Source: Artocarpus heterophyllus (Eukaryota; Streptophyta; Magnoliopsida; Rosales; Moraceae). From it: DNA of 64,000 nt. Below the pieces are notes generated by a model, which saw only the letters and a list, made by a program, of their open reading frames with translations, was not told where the DNA came from and did no database searches. Position 1 is the first letter of the stretch, and each line of letters opens with the position of its first letter. The stretch lies in assembly GCA_025403435.1 (NCBI GenBank), contig CM046343.1, positions 25,823,126-25,887,125 of the forward strand. Direction: 5' to 3'. The position numbers and the translations under genes are program-made. Shown here one piece after another: positions 1 through 12,348 of this stretch.

Positions 1-2014
1 TGATTTTCTTTCACATTGACTTCTTATTGGTTCAAAAGATGTCATAGACGCTTTTCTATTGTTATTGGAGATACCAGGAGTATAGTCACATAGTTGATCA
101 ACATTAGATTCTAAGTTAGTGGTAGAATCAACACTAAATTTATTTTCAATAAATTCAACATCTCTTGATTCCATAATCATATTAGTATCTAGAGTCAACA
201 ATTTATATGCTTTTCAATTTTCTGTAAACCCTACAAACACACATTTAACACCTCTTGCACCTAACTTTGACGATTTAAGGTCATGCACTTTATAGAAGGC
301 TAAATAGCCCCTCATAACTAAATACATCAAGTTTGATTTTCTTCCTTTCTAAATTTCATATGGAGAGACATGTATTTTCATAGAAGTAATTCTATTACGA
401 ACATGACATGCAATAAGTAAAGCTTTCCCCATAAATTATTTTCCAATTTAGTATATTAAGAAGCATCGAGTTAATCATATCCACAAAGATCCTATTTTCT
501 TTTCAACCAAACTATTTTGTTGGATAGTAAAAGGCCTTGGCTTTTGGTGAATAATACCATGCTCTTCACAGAAGGCATCTAACTCATTAGAAAAATATTC
601 ACCACCTTCATCACTTCAAACTATTTTGATATTTCTAGCTTTTTGGTTGTCATCCAAGGCTCCATTTTTTGTTCTAATCAAGTACACATATATGTATCTA
701 AAACAATTATTTATAAAAGTCATAAAGTATCTCTTTCCTCCTCTTATCAAAATTCTATCATACTCATAAATATCGGTATAGATTAAATCCAACAATTGAG
801 TAAGTTTTAGGAAATGGTTTCTGAGTCATCTTTGCTTCTATGCAAATTTTACCCTTATCATGTTTTTGATCTTTACAATTAATCAAATCATGTCTAGACA
901 TGTATTTCAAAGATTTAAAATACCAAGCATTTCAAATATCAGAAGAGTCAACAATATAAATAGAATTCATGACTTCTTTATTATTAACATTAATTTTGTG
1001 CATGCCATCACATAAATAGCCTTTTTCCCACTACAGCTCCCTTCTTTGATACAATATGGGTATTATTCTCAAATACAATCTCCAGTCTATTTTTCAAATT
1101 AGACCAGTGGATACAAGATTCTTCCTCATGTTGAAAACATGGAAGACATTGTCAAAGTCATTTTCTTTCTAGAAATAAAGTTAATCTCTACCACACCTTT
1201 TCCGGTAACCATTGCTACATCATTATTTCTCATAAGAACTATTTGTCCTTTCTTTTCTACTACATATGACAAGAATGATTTCTTGTCATTACAAACATGA
1301 ATGATGGGACCGGAATCGAGCCACCAATCAAAGGACTTAGTTTCAGTAATGAAGCCAATTTGTATCTCTAAGACCATTGCACAAATCTCTTCGGATTTCT
1401 CTTTGATGACATTGGCTATGTTGGAGTTACTATCTTCCTTTTCCTCCTTGAACTTTTTGTCATTATGGACCTTGAAGTTCTTTTAAAATTTACTAGCTTT
1501 GTCAACAATAACATTAGAGAAATTCAATATCTTATCCTTGGGATCATGAGACTTAGTCTCCTCCTCAATCCTCAAGTGTCTTTGCAATTCCTCCAAAGTT
1601 ATGTCAACTATCCTATGAAGGAGTTTCTTTCTATAACCATTCCAATTCTGAGGTAATTTAGTAACAATAGCCCCACTATAAATGCTTTAGAAATCTCAAC
1701 TTTTAATTCACGAAGCTTAGTAATAATGACTTGCAATACATGTATTTGATTAAGAACGGACTTCATATCAATCATGATGAATTCTAAATATTTCAAGATA
1801 AGAAATTTGTCAAAACTTTCTTTTTTAGTTTTGTATATGAGAACATTCTAGATCTCTACTAGAAATTGCATCAAGTTACAAAGATCATAACGCTTATTTG
1901 AGCTTGTTAAGAATGTGACCCAAACATATTACTTCATCATCTTCACACTTCTTTCTTACAACTTTCACTTCATCGGAATCATCCTTCATTGCAGTAAAAT
2001 AAAACCTTTAACAT
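1..2014 (-). pseudogene. Degenerate Copia retrotransposon gag-pol (5' part, runs off left edge)
   Basis: Reading the minus strand from about 1980 down to 1, fragments appear in the Copia order. Gag-like text lies at 1608-1980. A protease fragment at 1126-1377 has the WWLDSG active-site context followed by a conserved I-H-V-C. Integrase core text at about 490-640 includes a DEGGEYF stretch with the catalytic Asp and a following H-Q-K-P-R-P-F segment. At 180-330 there is integrase-to-RT linker text containing KLGARGVKCVFVG. Stops and frameshifts interrupt every part, so this is a dead copy. Reverse transcriptase and RNase H would lie left of base 1. It is not the same family as the Copia element at 51198-60821, judged by the gag and protease wording. 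Confidence in the superfamily is high; the exact limits are uncertain. Confidence 0.8.
1126..1377 (-). pseudogene. Copia protease fragment within the degenerate copy
   Basis: An 83-codon open stretch contains FDWWLDSGPIIHVCNDKKSF, the aspartic protease active-site region of Copia polyproteins (D-S-G, followed by H-x-C). The usual A-T after D-S-G is replaced by P-I, so the copy is probably inactive even apart from its surrounding stops. It sits between gag-like text (1608-1980) and integrase text (below 1000), the expected Copia order. Confidence 0.75.
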
Positions 2015-2431
2015 TGTTGGATAATATGACTGTTTAGAGAAAAAATGGAAGCTTGAATTTTTGAAAATAAGGTTGTGTTTGATGCAAATAGGAATACTTT
2101 CCTTAAAGGTTTTATTTGCCCTTATTTTTCAAAGTTTGCTAACAAGTTTTTTTAGAAAATTACCCCTAAAATGCAACAAACCCTCGAACATAATAATAAT
2201 CAATAATGTTGTGTTCTATAAAAATGAATACAATCTATAGATTTTCTAGAGTTTATATAGATATAGAGGTACCATTTCATGAATGGGAATAACCGGTACA
2301 TTTTATACAAACTTTACAAAAAGGTATCTCTTCATTTGTAAAGGTATCTTTTCAAGCATCAACATAACTATTACAAGGGTTATATCCATTGCTAATAAAT
2401 GTTCAGGTTTGTGTGTAAGCATATAACCAAT
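2015..2431 (-). repeat. Possible LTR fragment of the 1-2014 Copia copy
   Basis: The segment begins with TGTTGGATAA, which resembles the Copia-type inner LTR edge (…CCAACA on the minus strand), and it lies where the 5' LTR of the minus-strand Copia copy would start. It is cut at 2431 by the Athila-like insertion and might continue at 13931. I see no tRNA-Met primer site beside it and no second copy in the window, so this is an inference only. No gene is visible here. Confidence 0.3.
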
Positions 2432-3758
2432 TGTTCGGTAAAATTCACTAACGCAAGTGCACGTTATCTATCAAGTAATATAATAGTGAGTAAGAGTATC
2501 GTCTCACAGGGACTATTGTATAATAAGCTAACTAAGTACTAAAGTTGGATTGACTCTAAGGTTTATCTAGTTGATCATATGAAGTTGTGATTGAATAAAC
2601 TACTGAACTAAAGTACTAAATTAAGAATAAAAATTGCAATCAATTTCAAAGATACTTCAATAAGACAAGGCGTTAAGGCATTTGATTTCACCATAATCAC
2701 TAGATATGAATTTCATAAAATTATGCAACCCAATTAACAATGCATATGTGATGATGGAAATTCCTAAATTATTTACTATCCTATCTCTAGGGATAGCAAA
2801 CCTACTCAGTTTATTAACTCACTATATCTTTATGTGAATTTAAATAAATCAGAATGCATTAGGATTCATGAACTTTCCAGATAAAGCCACACAAATAATA
2901 TGGTATATCTCTATCCATATTTAATTCATGGTTATATGTTAGATGAAGCATTTGCATAATTCTCCCTTCTCAGTTTTGAACATGCACATCAGATCATTTA
3001 AATGGTAGCTAATCATTTAAAAGCATTAAACATAATAACAAATAACTCACATGAATAAAATCAATTATGGTGCATAAATATGAAATTCACATCGTCATGA
3101 TTATGTTACATCATAGCCCTAACTAAGAAAATTAGAACATAATTGAAAAAGAAATAAAATCTGAAACTGTAATTGAATCAAACATTAAGAGTTAATAGAG
3201 CAAGAAATTCTGTCACCAATCTCTCACTTCTTACTCCGGATTGCTTGACGGCTCCTAAGAAAAATAAACAACACTCTCCAAAATTCATTCATACCCTAGC
3301 TCCCAAGACTATTCTATTTATACTACTCTTAAGTTAACAAAACTCTTGTTTCGCGTCCAAAAATCGTGGTTTAGAATCACCCTGGCACCGCGGCCCTTCT
3401 TTCCAAGCGCTGCGGTGCTTCTTTTCTATTTTTTTTTCTTCTTTTCCACCATAGCGCCGTGGCGCTCCTTTCCCAGCGCCGTGGCGCTAAGTTCCTGCCA
3501 TCTACTCTGCTCAGATTCTCCTTGGGCGCCGCGGCGTTGCTTCTCTGCAACACGGTCCAATTTCATGCTTGACATGCAATTTTTCTCCAATCTCTTGTGC
3601 TCGTGCTCCTTTTGTTTTCTTATCTTTCTTTCTTCAACCTATATCAATAAAAGCATACTTTTATGAAAAAGTTGGATGTTTCATGTAATTTTTCTCAAGA
3701 ACATAGTAATATTCGCTAATTAAAAGTGGCCAAATAACTCTCTAAACTAGAGTTATCA
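2432..3758 (-). repeat. 3' LTR of the Athila-like element
   Basis: This copy matches 12604-13930 almost base for base from TGTTCGG to GTTATCA. On the minus strand it contains a cluster of GC-rich palindromes (about 3388-3540), then a TATA box at 3315-3322. Compared with the other LTR it has an extra GCGCCGTGGCGCT unit near 3477 and lacks a GC-rich unit present in the other copy. The indels cancel, so both LTRs are 1327 bp long. Confidence 0.93.
3315..3322 (-). promoter_or_regulatory. TATA box in the Athila-like 3' LTR
   Basis: The minus strand reads TATAAATA in the context AGTATAAATAGAAT. It sits about 65 bp downstream of the GC-palindrome cluster in the LTR's own orientation. The same octamer is conserved at 13487-13494. 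Confidence 0.6.
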
Positions 3759-3770
3759 AAACCCCCCAAA
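3759..3770 (-). other. G-rich polypurine-type tract for plus-strand priming, Athila-like element
   Basis: Immediately inside the 3' LTR the minus strand reads TTTGGGGGGTTT, ending exactly at the LTR edge. Its position and G6 core fit a plus-strand priming tract, although flanking T residues make it less than a pure purine run. Confidence 0.65.
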
Positions 3771-5389
3771 CTAACTTTTGCTAGTCCTCGAGCAAAATCA
3801 AGAAGTAACACAAACATGGAACAACAAATCCTTCAAGATGTCCTCCAAAATTTTTCCATCTTACAATTCATAGAAAAGAACAAATTCCATCCAAATAGTG
3901 AGATCGATTTGCTATTTAAGACTAATTCTAATTTCATGACCCGTGTGTGTGTTATCCATTCTTTTCAAATTGTATGCAGTTTAGTAACATCCACATTACT
4001 CTGAGAAGCTTTGATCAGTTGTGCAAAGAAACATGTTTCATAGGTTCACCTTTCATCCCTTTCTCCACTAATGTAGGCTAGTCATCCAACTAAAAATCAT
4101 TAGGGCTTTATTAAGCTTGTAACGTCAGGCTAGGCTAGAGGTAAGATAAAAGTTAATTTTAGGCTCAATTCACCCCTCCCATGTTGATTTCCAGACTCCA
4201 ATTAGAACCAATCTTGGTTGTACACCCTTAAACCACTTCAACTGTACAATCAACAATTACCCTTCTCTTCAAACCATCCAACTTCTGACCAATTTAGACC
4301 CTATCCCCAAGCTCACTCCATTGCCCTCAACTGCACTCAATTATGCACTTTCGTTTTCTTAGTCACTCACTGTTGTTGTTTCATCTTTTTTTTTCTTTTT
4401 TTTTCTTTTTTTTCTTTTTTTTCTTTTTTTCCTGGTTTTGTGTTGTTGCTTTCTTTTTCTTTTTTTCTTTTTTTTGAATAAAATCATATGAATACTAATA
4501 AGATCCTTAAATAGCAAAATTAATACAACGTGAGGCTCAAAAACTTCTATGCTTCAAGTAACAACTCAACAACTCCCTTGCTCCATTCTACCTCCCAAAA
4601 TACGCTTACCTTTTTCAGAAATCAACATGTTTACGGGATGTGGGACAAGGTATAAATGATTGGCTGGTTTAACAAATGTGGGTGACAAAGAAAGAACGGT
4701 TAATGCATCAAGGCTCAACAAGGTGACTAGGGATATTTAACCAAGGTCGGCTTGAACAGCTCAAACGATCCAAAAATGGCCTAAATCATGTTTTCAGTCA
4801 GATGTAGCCTAGGATTTTGCCTCGAGAGAAAATCAGATGAATTCTAAAACATGGGTGAACATCAATGGACATACACACAATTCAAAAATTTAGGATTTTT
4901 GTGCTCAAGAAATAGATCATAAATTCAGAATTAGAATTAAACAACAAATCCATCACACGTTTAGACAAAAATTCACACCTCCTATGAATTTTAAGACATC
5001 CAAATAAAGGATTCAATCATATCCAGATTCATCAATGCAGGAATGTATCACTTCAAGTTTCAAAAGGGTTAACACAAGTTTTAACAAACAAAAAAAAAAA
5101 AAAATTTCCCCCCCAAACTAAATAGAGCATTGCCCTCAATGTATAAATAAAGAAGAAAAGGTAAGGAAACCCCCTGAGTAACAAATGAGGCCAATTGGAC
5201 TTGTGCAGCCATGGGAACTCCGAGAAGTGATATGGACAACAAGGAAAACAAACAAGACAAAAACCTTAAGAAGTTGAGAATGAAAAGAAAACCGAAATAA
5301 GGAAATAAAAATGGAAAGTGAAATCAAGGTTCAGGGTGATCAGGAAAATGCGGTGGACGTGGAAGTTGAGATTCGTCCATGCCCAAGTG
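3771..5389 (-). other. Non-coding 3' spacer of the Athila-like element
   Basis: About 1.6 kb lies between the third ORF and the 3' LTR with no convincing coding sequence. It holds a T-rich microsatellite of T7-9 runs separated by single C (about 4386-4475) and an A-rich run near 5090-5105. Long spacers on both sides of the third ORF are common in Athila elements. Confidence 0.6.
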
Positions 5390-6391
5390 TCAAGCAATTG
5401 CCCGCGTCATGGCAATATTATATTCTAGGCCCAATTCCAAACAACGTAAGCGATCACTGATTGGTAACTCAGGGGCAGGTACAGCAGGCGGTTGAGCTAT
5501 AGGAGTGACTTGTTCGGGGTGCGAGGGTTGGCTCGAGGCTGAGGCACCAGTGTCTTGTCGAAACGAAGGGCATACTTCTTGGTCTCGGAAGCTTCCCATG
5601 ACCTTTCTGTTAATGATTTTCATGGGTTGTAATAATTCTTCCTTTTGGTTGAATGGGACTCCGGTGTCGATGCATAGGCGTGTGATGAGGGAAGAGTGAC
5701 CTAAACCACCAGTCGTGGAACCCATGGCGGTTCTCAGAATACTATCTTGGATTACTTTTCCCACATCGATAGTTTTACTTGTAACAATAGCAAATAACAA
5801 GGCAGCTCTATCCTTGGTAACATCAGAAAAATGTATTACAGGCATTAATTTTGACGCAATAAAATACAACCAAGCTTTATACTCCCTGTTTAATGCGGAG
5901 GAGGGAAACGACACCGCTTTGCCTCCCCGTGTCAATTTCCACATGGTGCCTGCAGTAGCTATTGTGCCAAGAACTTCCTCAAAATCCAAATGTTCACTGA
6001 GGTATTCATAATAATCATCATTATCGATATTTCAGAGCCCATAATACCTGTTAATGGTTGTTTTATCAAAACAAACCATCTTACCTCGTACACTTACCTA
6101 GAGGTTAGTGTGCTCTGGAACATTGGCATAAAATTCCCGGACAAGTGGGACTACAGCCGCCTCTGGTTGCTCAAGAAATTTGCTCCATCCTCTTTGCATA
6201 ACCATATTAAAAAAGACTGTAGAAAAACCATCACTAAAGTCTAAACCCCGTTTCGGTACTACAGTTTTCTTAACAATGGCATTGTTATGTCTTTTTCTCG
6301 CGGCCTCACTCATAAACCGGGTATATGGGGTGGATGATGAAGCTGTAGTTCGTGTGCGCTTAGAAGCCTTTTTTTTTTTTTTTGGTGGCAC
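5390..6391 (-). pseudogene. Third (env-position) ORF of the Athila-like element, two nonsense codons
   Basis: A 334-codon reading frame runs from ATG at 6391 to 5390 without a frameshift. In-frame stops fall at 6098-6100 and once more just upstream of 5989. The N-terminus is strongly basic (MPPKKKKKASKRTR), resembling a nuclear localisation signal. The middle contains RGWSKFLEQPEAAVVPLVREFYANVPEH, followed by a region with AWLYFIASKLMP, SDVTKDRAALLFAI and GSTTGGLGHSSLITRLC. This wording matches the 'putative plant transposon protein' domain found in the ORF downstream of integrase in Athila elements. No signal peptide or membrane segment is visible, so an envelope function is not supported. 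The C-terminus is Pro/Gln/Ala-rich. The molecular role of this family is not established. Confidence 0.8.
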
Positions 6392-7225
6392 ACACGCTTA
6401 AAGATTAAATACTCAACACAAAGTATTGCTCTCTACCACTACATAGAGGGTACCTAACACCGTCAAAATTTCACTTACCAAAGACCACCTATAGTAAAAT
6501 CTAACTATGAATCATGAAAGAAAACCTAAAAAGTTCAAATTTTAGAAAAAAAAATTACACAAAAATAAAATAATAAAGCAAAATAAAATAAACATAACAA
6601 AAATTTAAAAAAAAAATCAAAGATATGGAAAGGAGATAACTTACTTGAAGAGAAGGACGAACAGAAGGGAGATGGCAGCCACAACGTTGGAGGATGAGGA
6701 TGGCAAAGTTTTCTAGAGAAAGAGGAGAAGAAGAAGTAGGAGAGAGGAGTTTAGTTTTAGAGAGAGAAAGTGAATGGGTGAGAATGAGGGAAAGAAAGGT
6801 GAGTGGTTATGTTTAAAGCCGCCCCTTTTTTTTTCGAAATCACACAAACAGCGCTGCGACGCTAGCGTTCTGCCCCTTTTTTTTTTTTTTTTGCATGGCG
6901 CCGCGGCGCTTTACCTCTGCCAACGAAGATTTGGCTGTTCATCCAAAACAACGCCGCGGCGCTCTAAATTGAGGGCTGCGGCGCTTGGATTCTGCCCAAA
7001 AAACTCAGTTCACCTAGTGATTTTTTTTCTGCATGCTTCCTTACTGACTTCGACTCCTACAAAACAAAATGATATTGTCAAACAAAAATAACCTAAATTA
7101 TTTATTTTTTTATTTTTATTATTTATTTTTTTTTATTTTTTTTTTTGACATGATAAATAAGGAAATGCTTGGGTTGCCTCCCAAGAAGCACTTGCTTTAT
7201 TGTCTTCAGCCAGACTGTCTCAATG
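6392..7225 (-). other. Spacer between integrase and third ORF, with GC-palindrome cluster
   Basis: The segment has no convincing gene. It holds long A/T homopolymers (for example 6881-6893 and 7105-7146) and, at about 6850-6990, a cluster of GC-rich palindromic units such as GGCGCCGCGGCGCT and GCGCTGCGACGCT. The units resemble those in this element's LTRs. Lying upstream of the third ORF, it could contain that ORF's own promoter; this is an inference. Confidence 0.55.
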
Positions 7226-8479
7226 TCACTTGGTAGGAGCTTGTAAATCGATGGTGATTTTATTCCTGTTAACTCCACCTCCAAAGTAGGGCTTCAATCG
7301 CTGACCGTTGACCTTAAATGTGCCTTTGGTTTCATGTTCCACCTCTATTGCTCCAGATGGAAAGACTTGTGTTACTGTAAATGATCCCGACCACCTATAT
7401 TTCAGCTTACCTGGAAACAATTTAAGGCGAGAGTTATAAAGCAAGACCTGTTGACCAACTGCAAATTCTTTTCTGAGAATGTGCTTATCATGCCATCTTT
7501 TCGTTTTCTCCTTGTAAAGCTTTGCATTCTCATAAGCATCGAGCCGAAATTCATCCAACTCATTTAGTTGCAGCAACCTAGCCTCACCTGTCAACTACGC
7601 ATCAAAATTCAAACATTTAGCTGCCCAATAAGCCCTATGTTCTAGCTCCATTGGCAGGTGACATGCTTTTCCAAAAACTAGCCTGAAAGGGGACATCCCG
7701 ATGAGAGTTTTGAATGCAGTCCTATATGCCCAAAGTGCATCATCTAACTTAATAGACCAATCCTTCCTAGAGGCATTTATTGTCTTCTCCAAAATCCTCT
7801 TGATTTCCCTATTTGAAATTTCCACTTGACCACTAGTCTGAGGATGATATGCTAGTGCCACCTTATATGTAACCCCATATTTTCCCAAAAGTGCCTCAAA
7901 TTGCTTACTATTGAAATGTGACCCTTGATCACTTATGATTGCCCTAGGGGTGCCAAATCGGGAAAAAATGTTCTTTTTCAGAAATTTGACCACGACCTTA
8001 GTGTCATTTGTTGGTACAACAGCTGCTTCTACCCACTTAGATACGTACTCAATGGCTACTAAGATGTATTCATTCCCAAATGAAGGTGGAAATGGTCCCA
8101 TGAAATCAATACCCCAAACATCAAATAGTTCACACACAATAATATTGTTTAAAGGCATCTCATTTTTCCTAGAGATATTTCCCATTCTTTGACATCTATC
8201 GCATGAGGCTACATAGAAATGTGCATATTTAAAAAGTGTGGGCCAATAAAAACCTAATTGTAACACTTTAGCAGCAGTTTTAGAACCACTAAAATGACCA
8301 CCAGCCTCTCCATCATGACAAAGTTTTAAAATGCTTACCATTTCATCCTCAGAAACACATCTTCTTATCACTTGATCTGCGCAAACTTTAAACAAGAAAG
8401 GGTCTTCCCAAAAATAGTGTTTAACATCAGAAAAGAATTTTTTTCTTTTGTTGATATGACAAATCAGAGGGTAGAACAT
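7226..8479 (-). pseudogene. Athila-like integrase domain, one nonsense codon
   Basis: The frame runs 8479 to 7226 with a stop at 7595-7597. The zinc-binding H-H-C-C region is visible ([14 protein letters not shown] … CDRCQRMG). The catalytic core has D in [12 protein letters not shown] in IISDQGSHF and E in [13 protein letters not shown]-terminal text beyond the stop (KRWHDKHILRKEFAVGQQVLL … LKYRWSGSFTVTQVFPSGAIEV) is the Gypsy integrase C-terminal domain. No chromodomain follows, as expected for Athila. The core triad is intact, but the stop separates the C-terminal domain. Confidence 0.9.
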
Positions 8480-8519
8480 TACTTGCTAAAAAATTTACCA
8501 AATCAGCATACCAGGGGAC

Positions 8520-10023
8520 TCACGGGGATTTGATAGAGAATACCTGCTCATCAGGGAATTCCTCCAGAATTGGGCTGCCCACTTCATCATGATTGGGAAT
8601 TCTGGATAAGTGATCTGCAACTAGGTTCTCAGTTCCCTTTTTATCCTTGATCTCCAAATCAAACTCTTGAAGCAACAATATCCACCTGATTAACCTGGGC
8701 TTGGATTCCTTCTTTTCAAGTAAGTATTTTAGAGCAGAATGATTAGAGTAAACAACTACTTTTGAACCAATCAAATAAGAACGAAATTTATCAAAAGTAA
8801 AAACTACCGCCAGAAGTTCCTTTTCTGTTGTTGTGTAATTCAGTTGTGCTCCCGACAAGGCTCAACTAGCGTAATATATAGTTTGAAAAATTTTATTCTT
8901 CGTTGGCCGAGCACTGCTCCAACTGCTGAATCACTTGCATCACACATGAGCTCAAAAGGTAAATCCCAATCAGGCGCTGCCATGATAGGTGCCGACACAA
9001 GCTTTTCTTTCAAAGTGTTAAAGGCCTGCAAGCATTCATCATAAACACAAACGGGGCATCTTTAACCAACAAGTTAGACAAAGGTCTAGCAATTTTAGAA
9101 AAATATTTTATAAATAGCCTATAAAATCCAGCATGCCCCAAGAATCCGCAAACAAGTTTAACAGATGTGGGTGGAGGCAATTTTGCAATAACTTCCACTT
9201 TGTCTCTATCAACTTCTATACCGTCTTTCGAGATTTTGTGTCCAAGCACAATCCCTTCCTGCACCATAAAATGACACTTTTTCCAATTCAAAACAAGGTT
9301 AGTTTCCTCACATCTTTGTAACACTAATGCCAAATTATGTAAGCATAAATCGAATGATGTGCCAAAAACAGAAAAGTCATCCATGAAAATTTCAATGAGT
9401 TTCTCAACCATATCAGAAAAAATGGCCATCATACAACACTGAAAAGTTGCCAGTGCATTACAAAGACCAAATGACATCCTTTTATATGCAAAAGTGCCAT
9501 AGGGACAAGTGAACGTTGTCTTTTCTTGATCCTCGGGTGCAATAGGGATTTGATTATACCCTGAATATCCATCTAGAAAACAATAAAATTGATGTCCTGC
9601 AAGTCTTTCCAACATTTGGTCAATAAATGGTAAAGGAAAATGATCTTTTCTAGTGGCGTCATTTAATTTCCTATAGTCCATACAAACACGCCACCCAGTA
9701 ACTGTTCTAGTTGGAATTAACTCATTATTATCATTCTTTTGAACAGTCATACCTCCTTTCTTCGGCACAACTTACACAGGACTTACCCATAAACTATCAG
9801 ATATAGGATAGATGATCCCGGCATCCAATAGTTTGATAACCTCAGCTTTCACCACTTCTTGCATCCTTTGGGGTTGAATGGTGGGCTTGTATTTCTCCTC
9901 CATAAGAATTTTGTGCATGCAAATGGAGGGGCTTATTCCCTTGATGTCTGCAATCCTCCATCCAATTGTGCCTTTGTGCTCTCTTAACACCCTAAGCAGT
10001 TTTTCCTCCATAAGATATGTCAA
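8520..10023 (-). pseudogene. Athila-like reverse transcriptase and RNase H, broken
   Basis: RT text begins near 10023, is interrupted by a stop at 9772-9774, and continues 9768-9010 with the active site IFMDDFSVFG. RNase H follows in other frames (9031-8840, then 8858-8520), showing at least two frameshifts around 9010-9050 and 8840-8900. RNase H landmarks are MCDASDSAVGAVLG (first Asp) and [10 protein letters not shown] (Glu). The position of the third Asp reads [10 protein letters not shown], with Asn in place of the usual Asp, so the domain would probably be inactive even if translated. Confidence 0.9.
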
Positions 10024-10264
10024 AGAAGAAGAAATAATTACAGGTAGTGAGGAATTGCCATCTAAATATGCATATTTTAAATGAGAAGGTAAGGGTTTAA
10101 GCTCAAGAATGGGAGGCTCTTCAATTGAGGCTTAGGCCTTGTGATGGACTGTCCCACTTCTACAAGTTGCAATGCCTTATGCCTCGGAATTGGTGGATTT
10201 GCCTCCATAAAGTCTATATATTCCCTTATTTCCTCATTCTCAACATCCGCACCAGTAGATTGGG

Positions 10265-10933
10265 TTAGACAAGCTTCAAGTGGATCCTTGAAAACATCTT
10301 CCTGAAAAATCTTAGATACCAGTTTATCAATAGTTCAATTCTAAAGCAAGAATCATCAGTTGAGGGATATTTCATTGCTTCAAACACATTAAAGGTGACA
10401 TGATCATCTTGAACCCTGAGAATTAATTTTCCTTGTTGCACATCTATCAAGGTTCTTCCAATCACTAGAAAAGGACGGCCTAAAATGAGCGAAACCTCAT
10501 GATCTTCCTCCATTTCTAGAACAATGAAATCTGCAGGAAAAATAAACTTGTCGACCTTTACTAGTACATCTTCCACAATACCTCTTGGGTGCTTAATTGT
10601 TCAGTCTGCAAGTTGAAGCGACACTGTGGTTGCTTTAACCTCTCCCAAACCTAATTTCTTAAAGATAGAAAAAGGCATTAAATTGATACTAGCCCCTAAA
10701 TCACATAATGCTTTTTTGAAATAAGAGTCACCAATAGTACAAGGAATGGTAAAACTCCCTGGATCTTTTAGTTTAGGCGGCAACTTATTCTGCAAAATGG
10801 CTGAACATTCCTCATTCAATTTCACTGTTTCATAATCCTCCAGCTTCCTTTTGTTGGCCAAAATCTCCTTCAAGAATTTTGCATAGCTAGGCATTTGGGC
10901 TAAGGCATCTGCAAAAGGAATGTTAATATGCAA
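10265..10933 (-). pseudogene. Athila-like aspartic protease region
   Basis: Two adjoining open stretches (10933-10601 and 10576-10265) lie in one frame separated by a stop. The active-site region reads LCDLGASINLMPFSIFKKLG; D-L-G-A-S-I-N-L-M-P is the usual form in this clade. Downstream text (VSLILGRPFLVIGRTLIDV) is the conserved second half of the retropepsin fold. The change of frame before RT (near 10030-10260) indicates an additional frameshift. Confidence 0.85.
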
Positions 10934-10984
10934 TTTTTTAAAGACCTCAAGAAATTTAGAAAATTGCTTATCTAATTTGTGCTG

Positions 10985-12348
10985 CTAGAGTCTTTGAGGG
11001 AATGGAATGGGAGGCACATAGGGTTTTAGATCATCTAGAAAAAGCTTACTCTTGTGTGTCTCCTTGGCTTGCTCATTACTCTCTTCTTCTTGTTCAATAT
11101 TGACCTCCTGTTTAGCATCCTCTTGTCCCAATTGTTTGCCACTTCTCAAAGTAATTGCCTTTATGTTCTCAATAGGATTCTTTTCTATGTTGCTTGGCAA
11201 AGAACCCTGTGGTCTACCTGAGATCATATTAGCCATCTGTCCTATTTGCATTTCTAGATTTCTGATAGATGACTCTTGATTCTGGAGTCTTGCATCTGTA
11301 CTCTTCATAAAATCTTGAGTGGAGGTCGCCAGCTTAGCAACAATATCTTCCAGATTCAGCTTTTTCTCCTCCTGTTGCTTGAATCCTGGTGGTGGTCTCA
11401 TCGCATTTTGATTGCCCCATGAAAAATTTGGATGATTCTGCCACCCCGGGTTGTAAGTGTTGGAATAAGGATTATTTTGTGACCTGTTAAAATTTCCAAC
11501 AAAATTAGCATTTTTAGAAGGTTGAGCAAAATTGTTACCTACCTGGCATTCATTGCTGGCATGTCCTCCACCACAAAATTCACATACGGTATTCTGAATT
11601 TTCATATCTGAAGCACCCATATGGTCTATCTTTCTGTTAAGTGCTTCAAACTAAGCTGTGAGTGCATATAATGCATCCACTTCATGAACTCCTACAGTTT
11701 TCCTAGTTTGTAGCCTTTCAGTAGGCCACTAATAGTTGTTTGATGCCATCCCTTCTATTAGATCAAAAGCCTCCTCAGGTGTTTTATTATTTAATGTCCC
11801 ACATGCAGCTGCATCAATGGTAGCCCCGTTACTTGCACTAGACCCATTGTAAAAAGTTTGTACCTGCATCCAGACTTGTAATCCATGATGTGGGCACCTC
11901 CTTAGCAGCTCCTTGAATCTTTCCCATGCCTCGTATAGCGACTCATTGTCCATCTGCAAGAAATTAGTAATATCGTTATGCATTTTTGTAGATTTGCTGG
12001 AGGGAAAAACTTACCAAGGAATTTTTGGGCCATAGTATCCCGGGTGGTGATTGATCCTACAGGGAGAGATGTGAGCCAATTCTTGGCTTTATCCCTCAGC
12101 GAGAATGGGAACAATCTCAGTCTAACTGCATCATCTGACACTCCATTAAATTTAATAGTGTCACAAATTTTGAGAAATTTATCAATGTGGGCGTTTGGAT
12201 CATCACAAGGTAGCCCACTAAATTGCACCGATTGTTGAATCATTTGGATGAGAGATGGCTTGATCTCAAAGTTGTTCGCTTGAATAGCTGGCCTCCTCCT
12301 AATGCTTAAAGGGGCACCTTGAACAGTTGGTGCTGCATAATCGCTCAA
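10985..12348 (-). pseudogene. Athila-like gag, frameshifted
   Basis: Gag starts at 12348 and is open to 11902. A frameshift in the 11902-11983 overlap moves the match to the 11983-11729 stretch, and a stop follows. The zinc-knuckle region is at 11620-10985. The core shows KAKNWLTSLPVGSITTRDTMAQKFLGKFFP, typical of the plant retrotransposon gag domain, then ESLYEAWERFKELLRRCPHHGL. The nucleic-acid-binding knuckle reads CEFCGGGHASNEC (C-x2-C-x3-H-x4-C). Gag would form the particle and package RNA. Here it is broken. Confidence 0.88.

Noticed and set aside
3346..3666. 106-codon open frame on the plus strand in the Athila-like LTR (and its twin at 13518-13838)
   Set aside because: It lies antisense within the LTR, is driven by T-rich and GC-palindrome sequence, and the two LTR copies differ in it by indels. 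No domain is recognisable.
4386..4480. Poly-T/C tract as a possible regulatory pyrimidine tract
   Set aside because: A simple T7-9/C microsatellite in the element spacer; nothing links it to splicing or priming.
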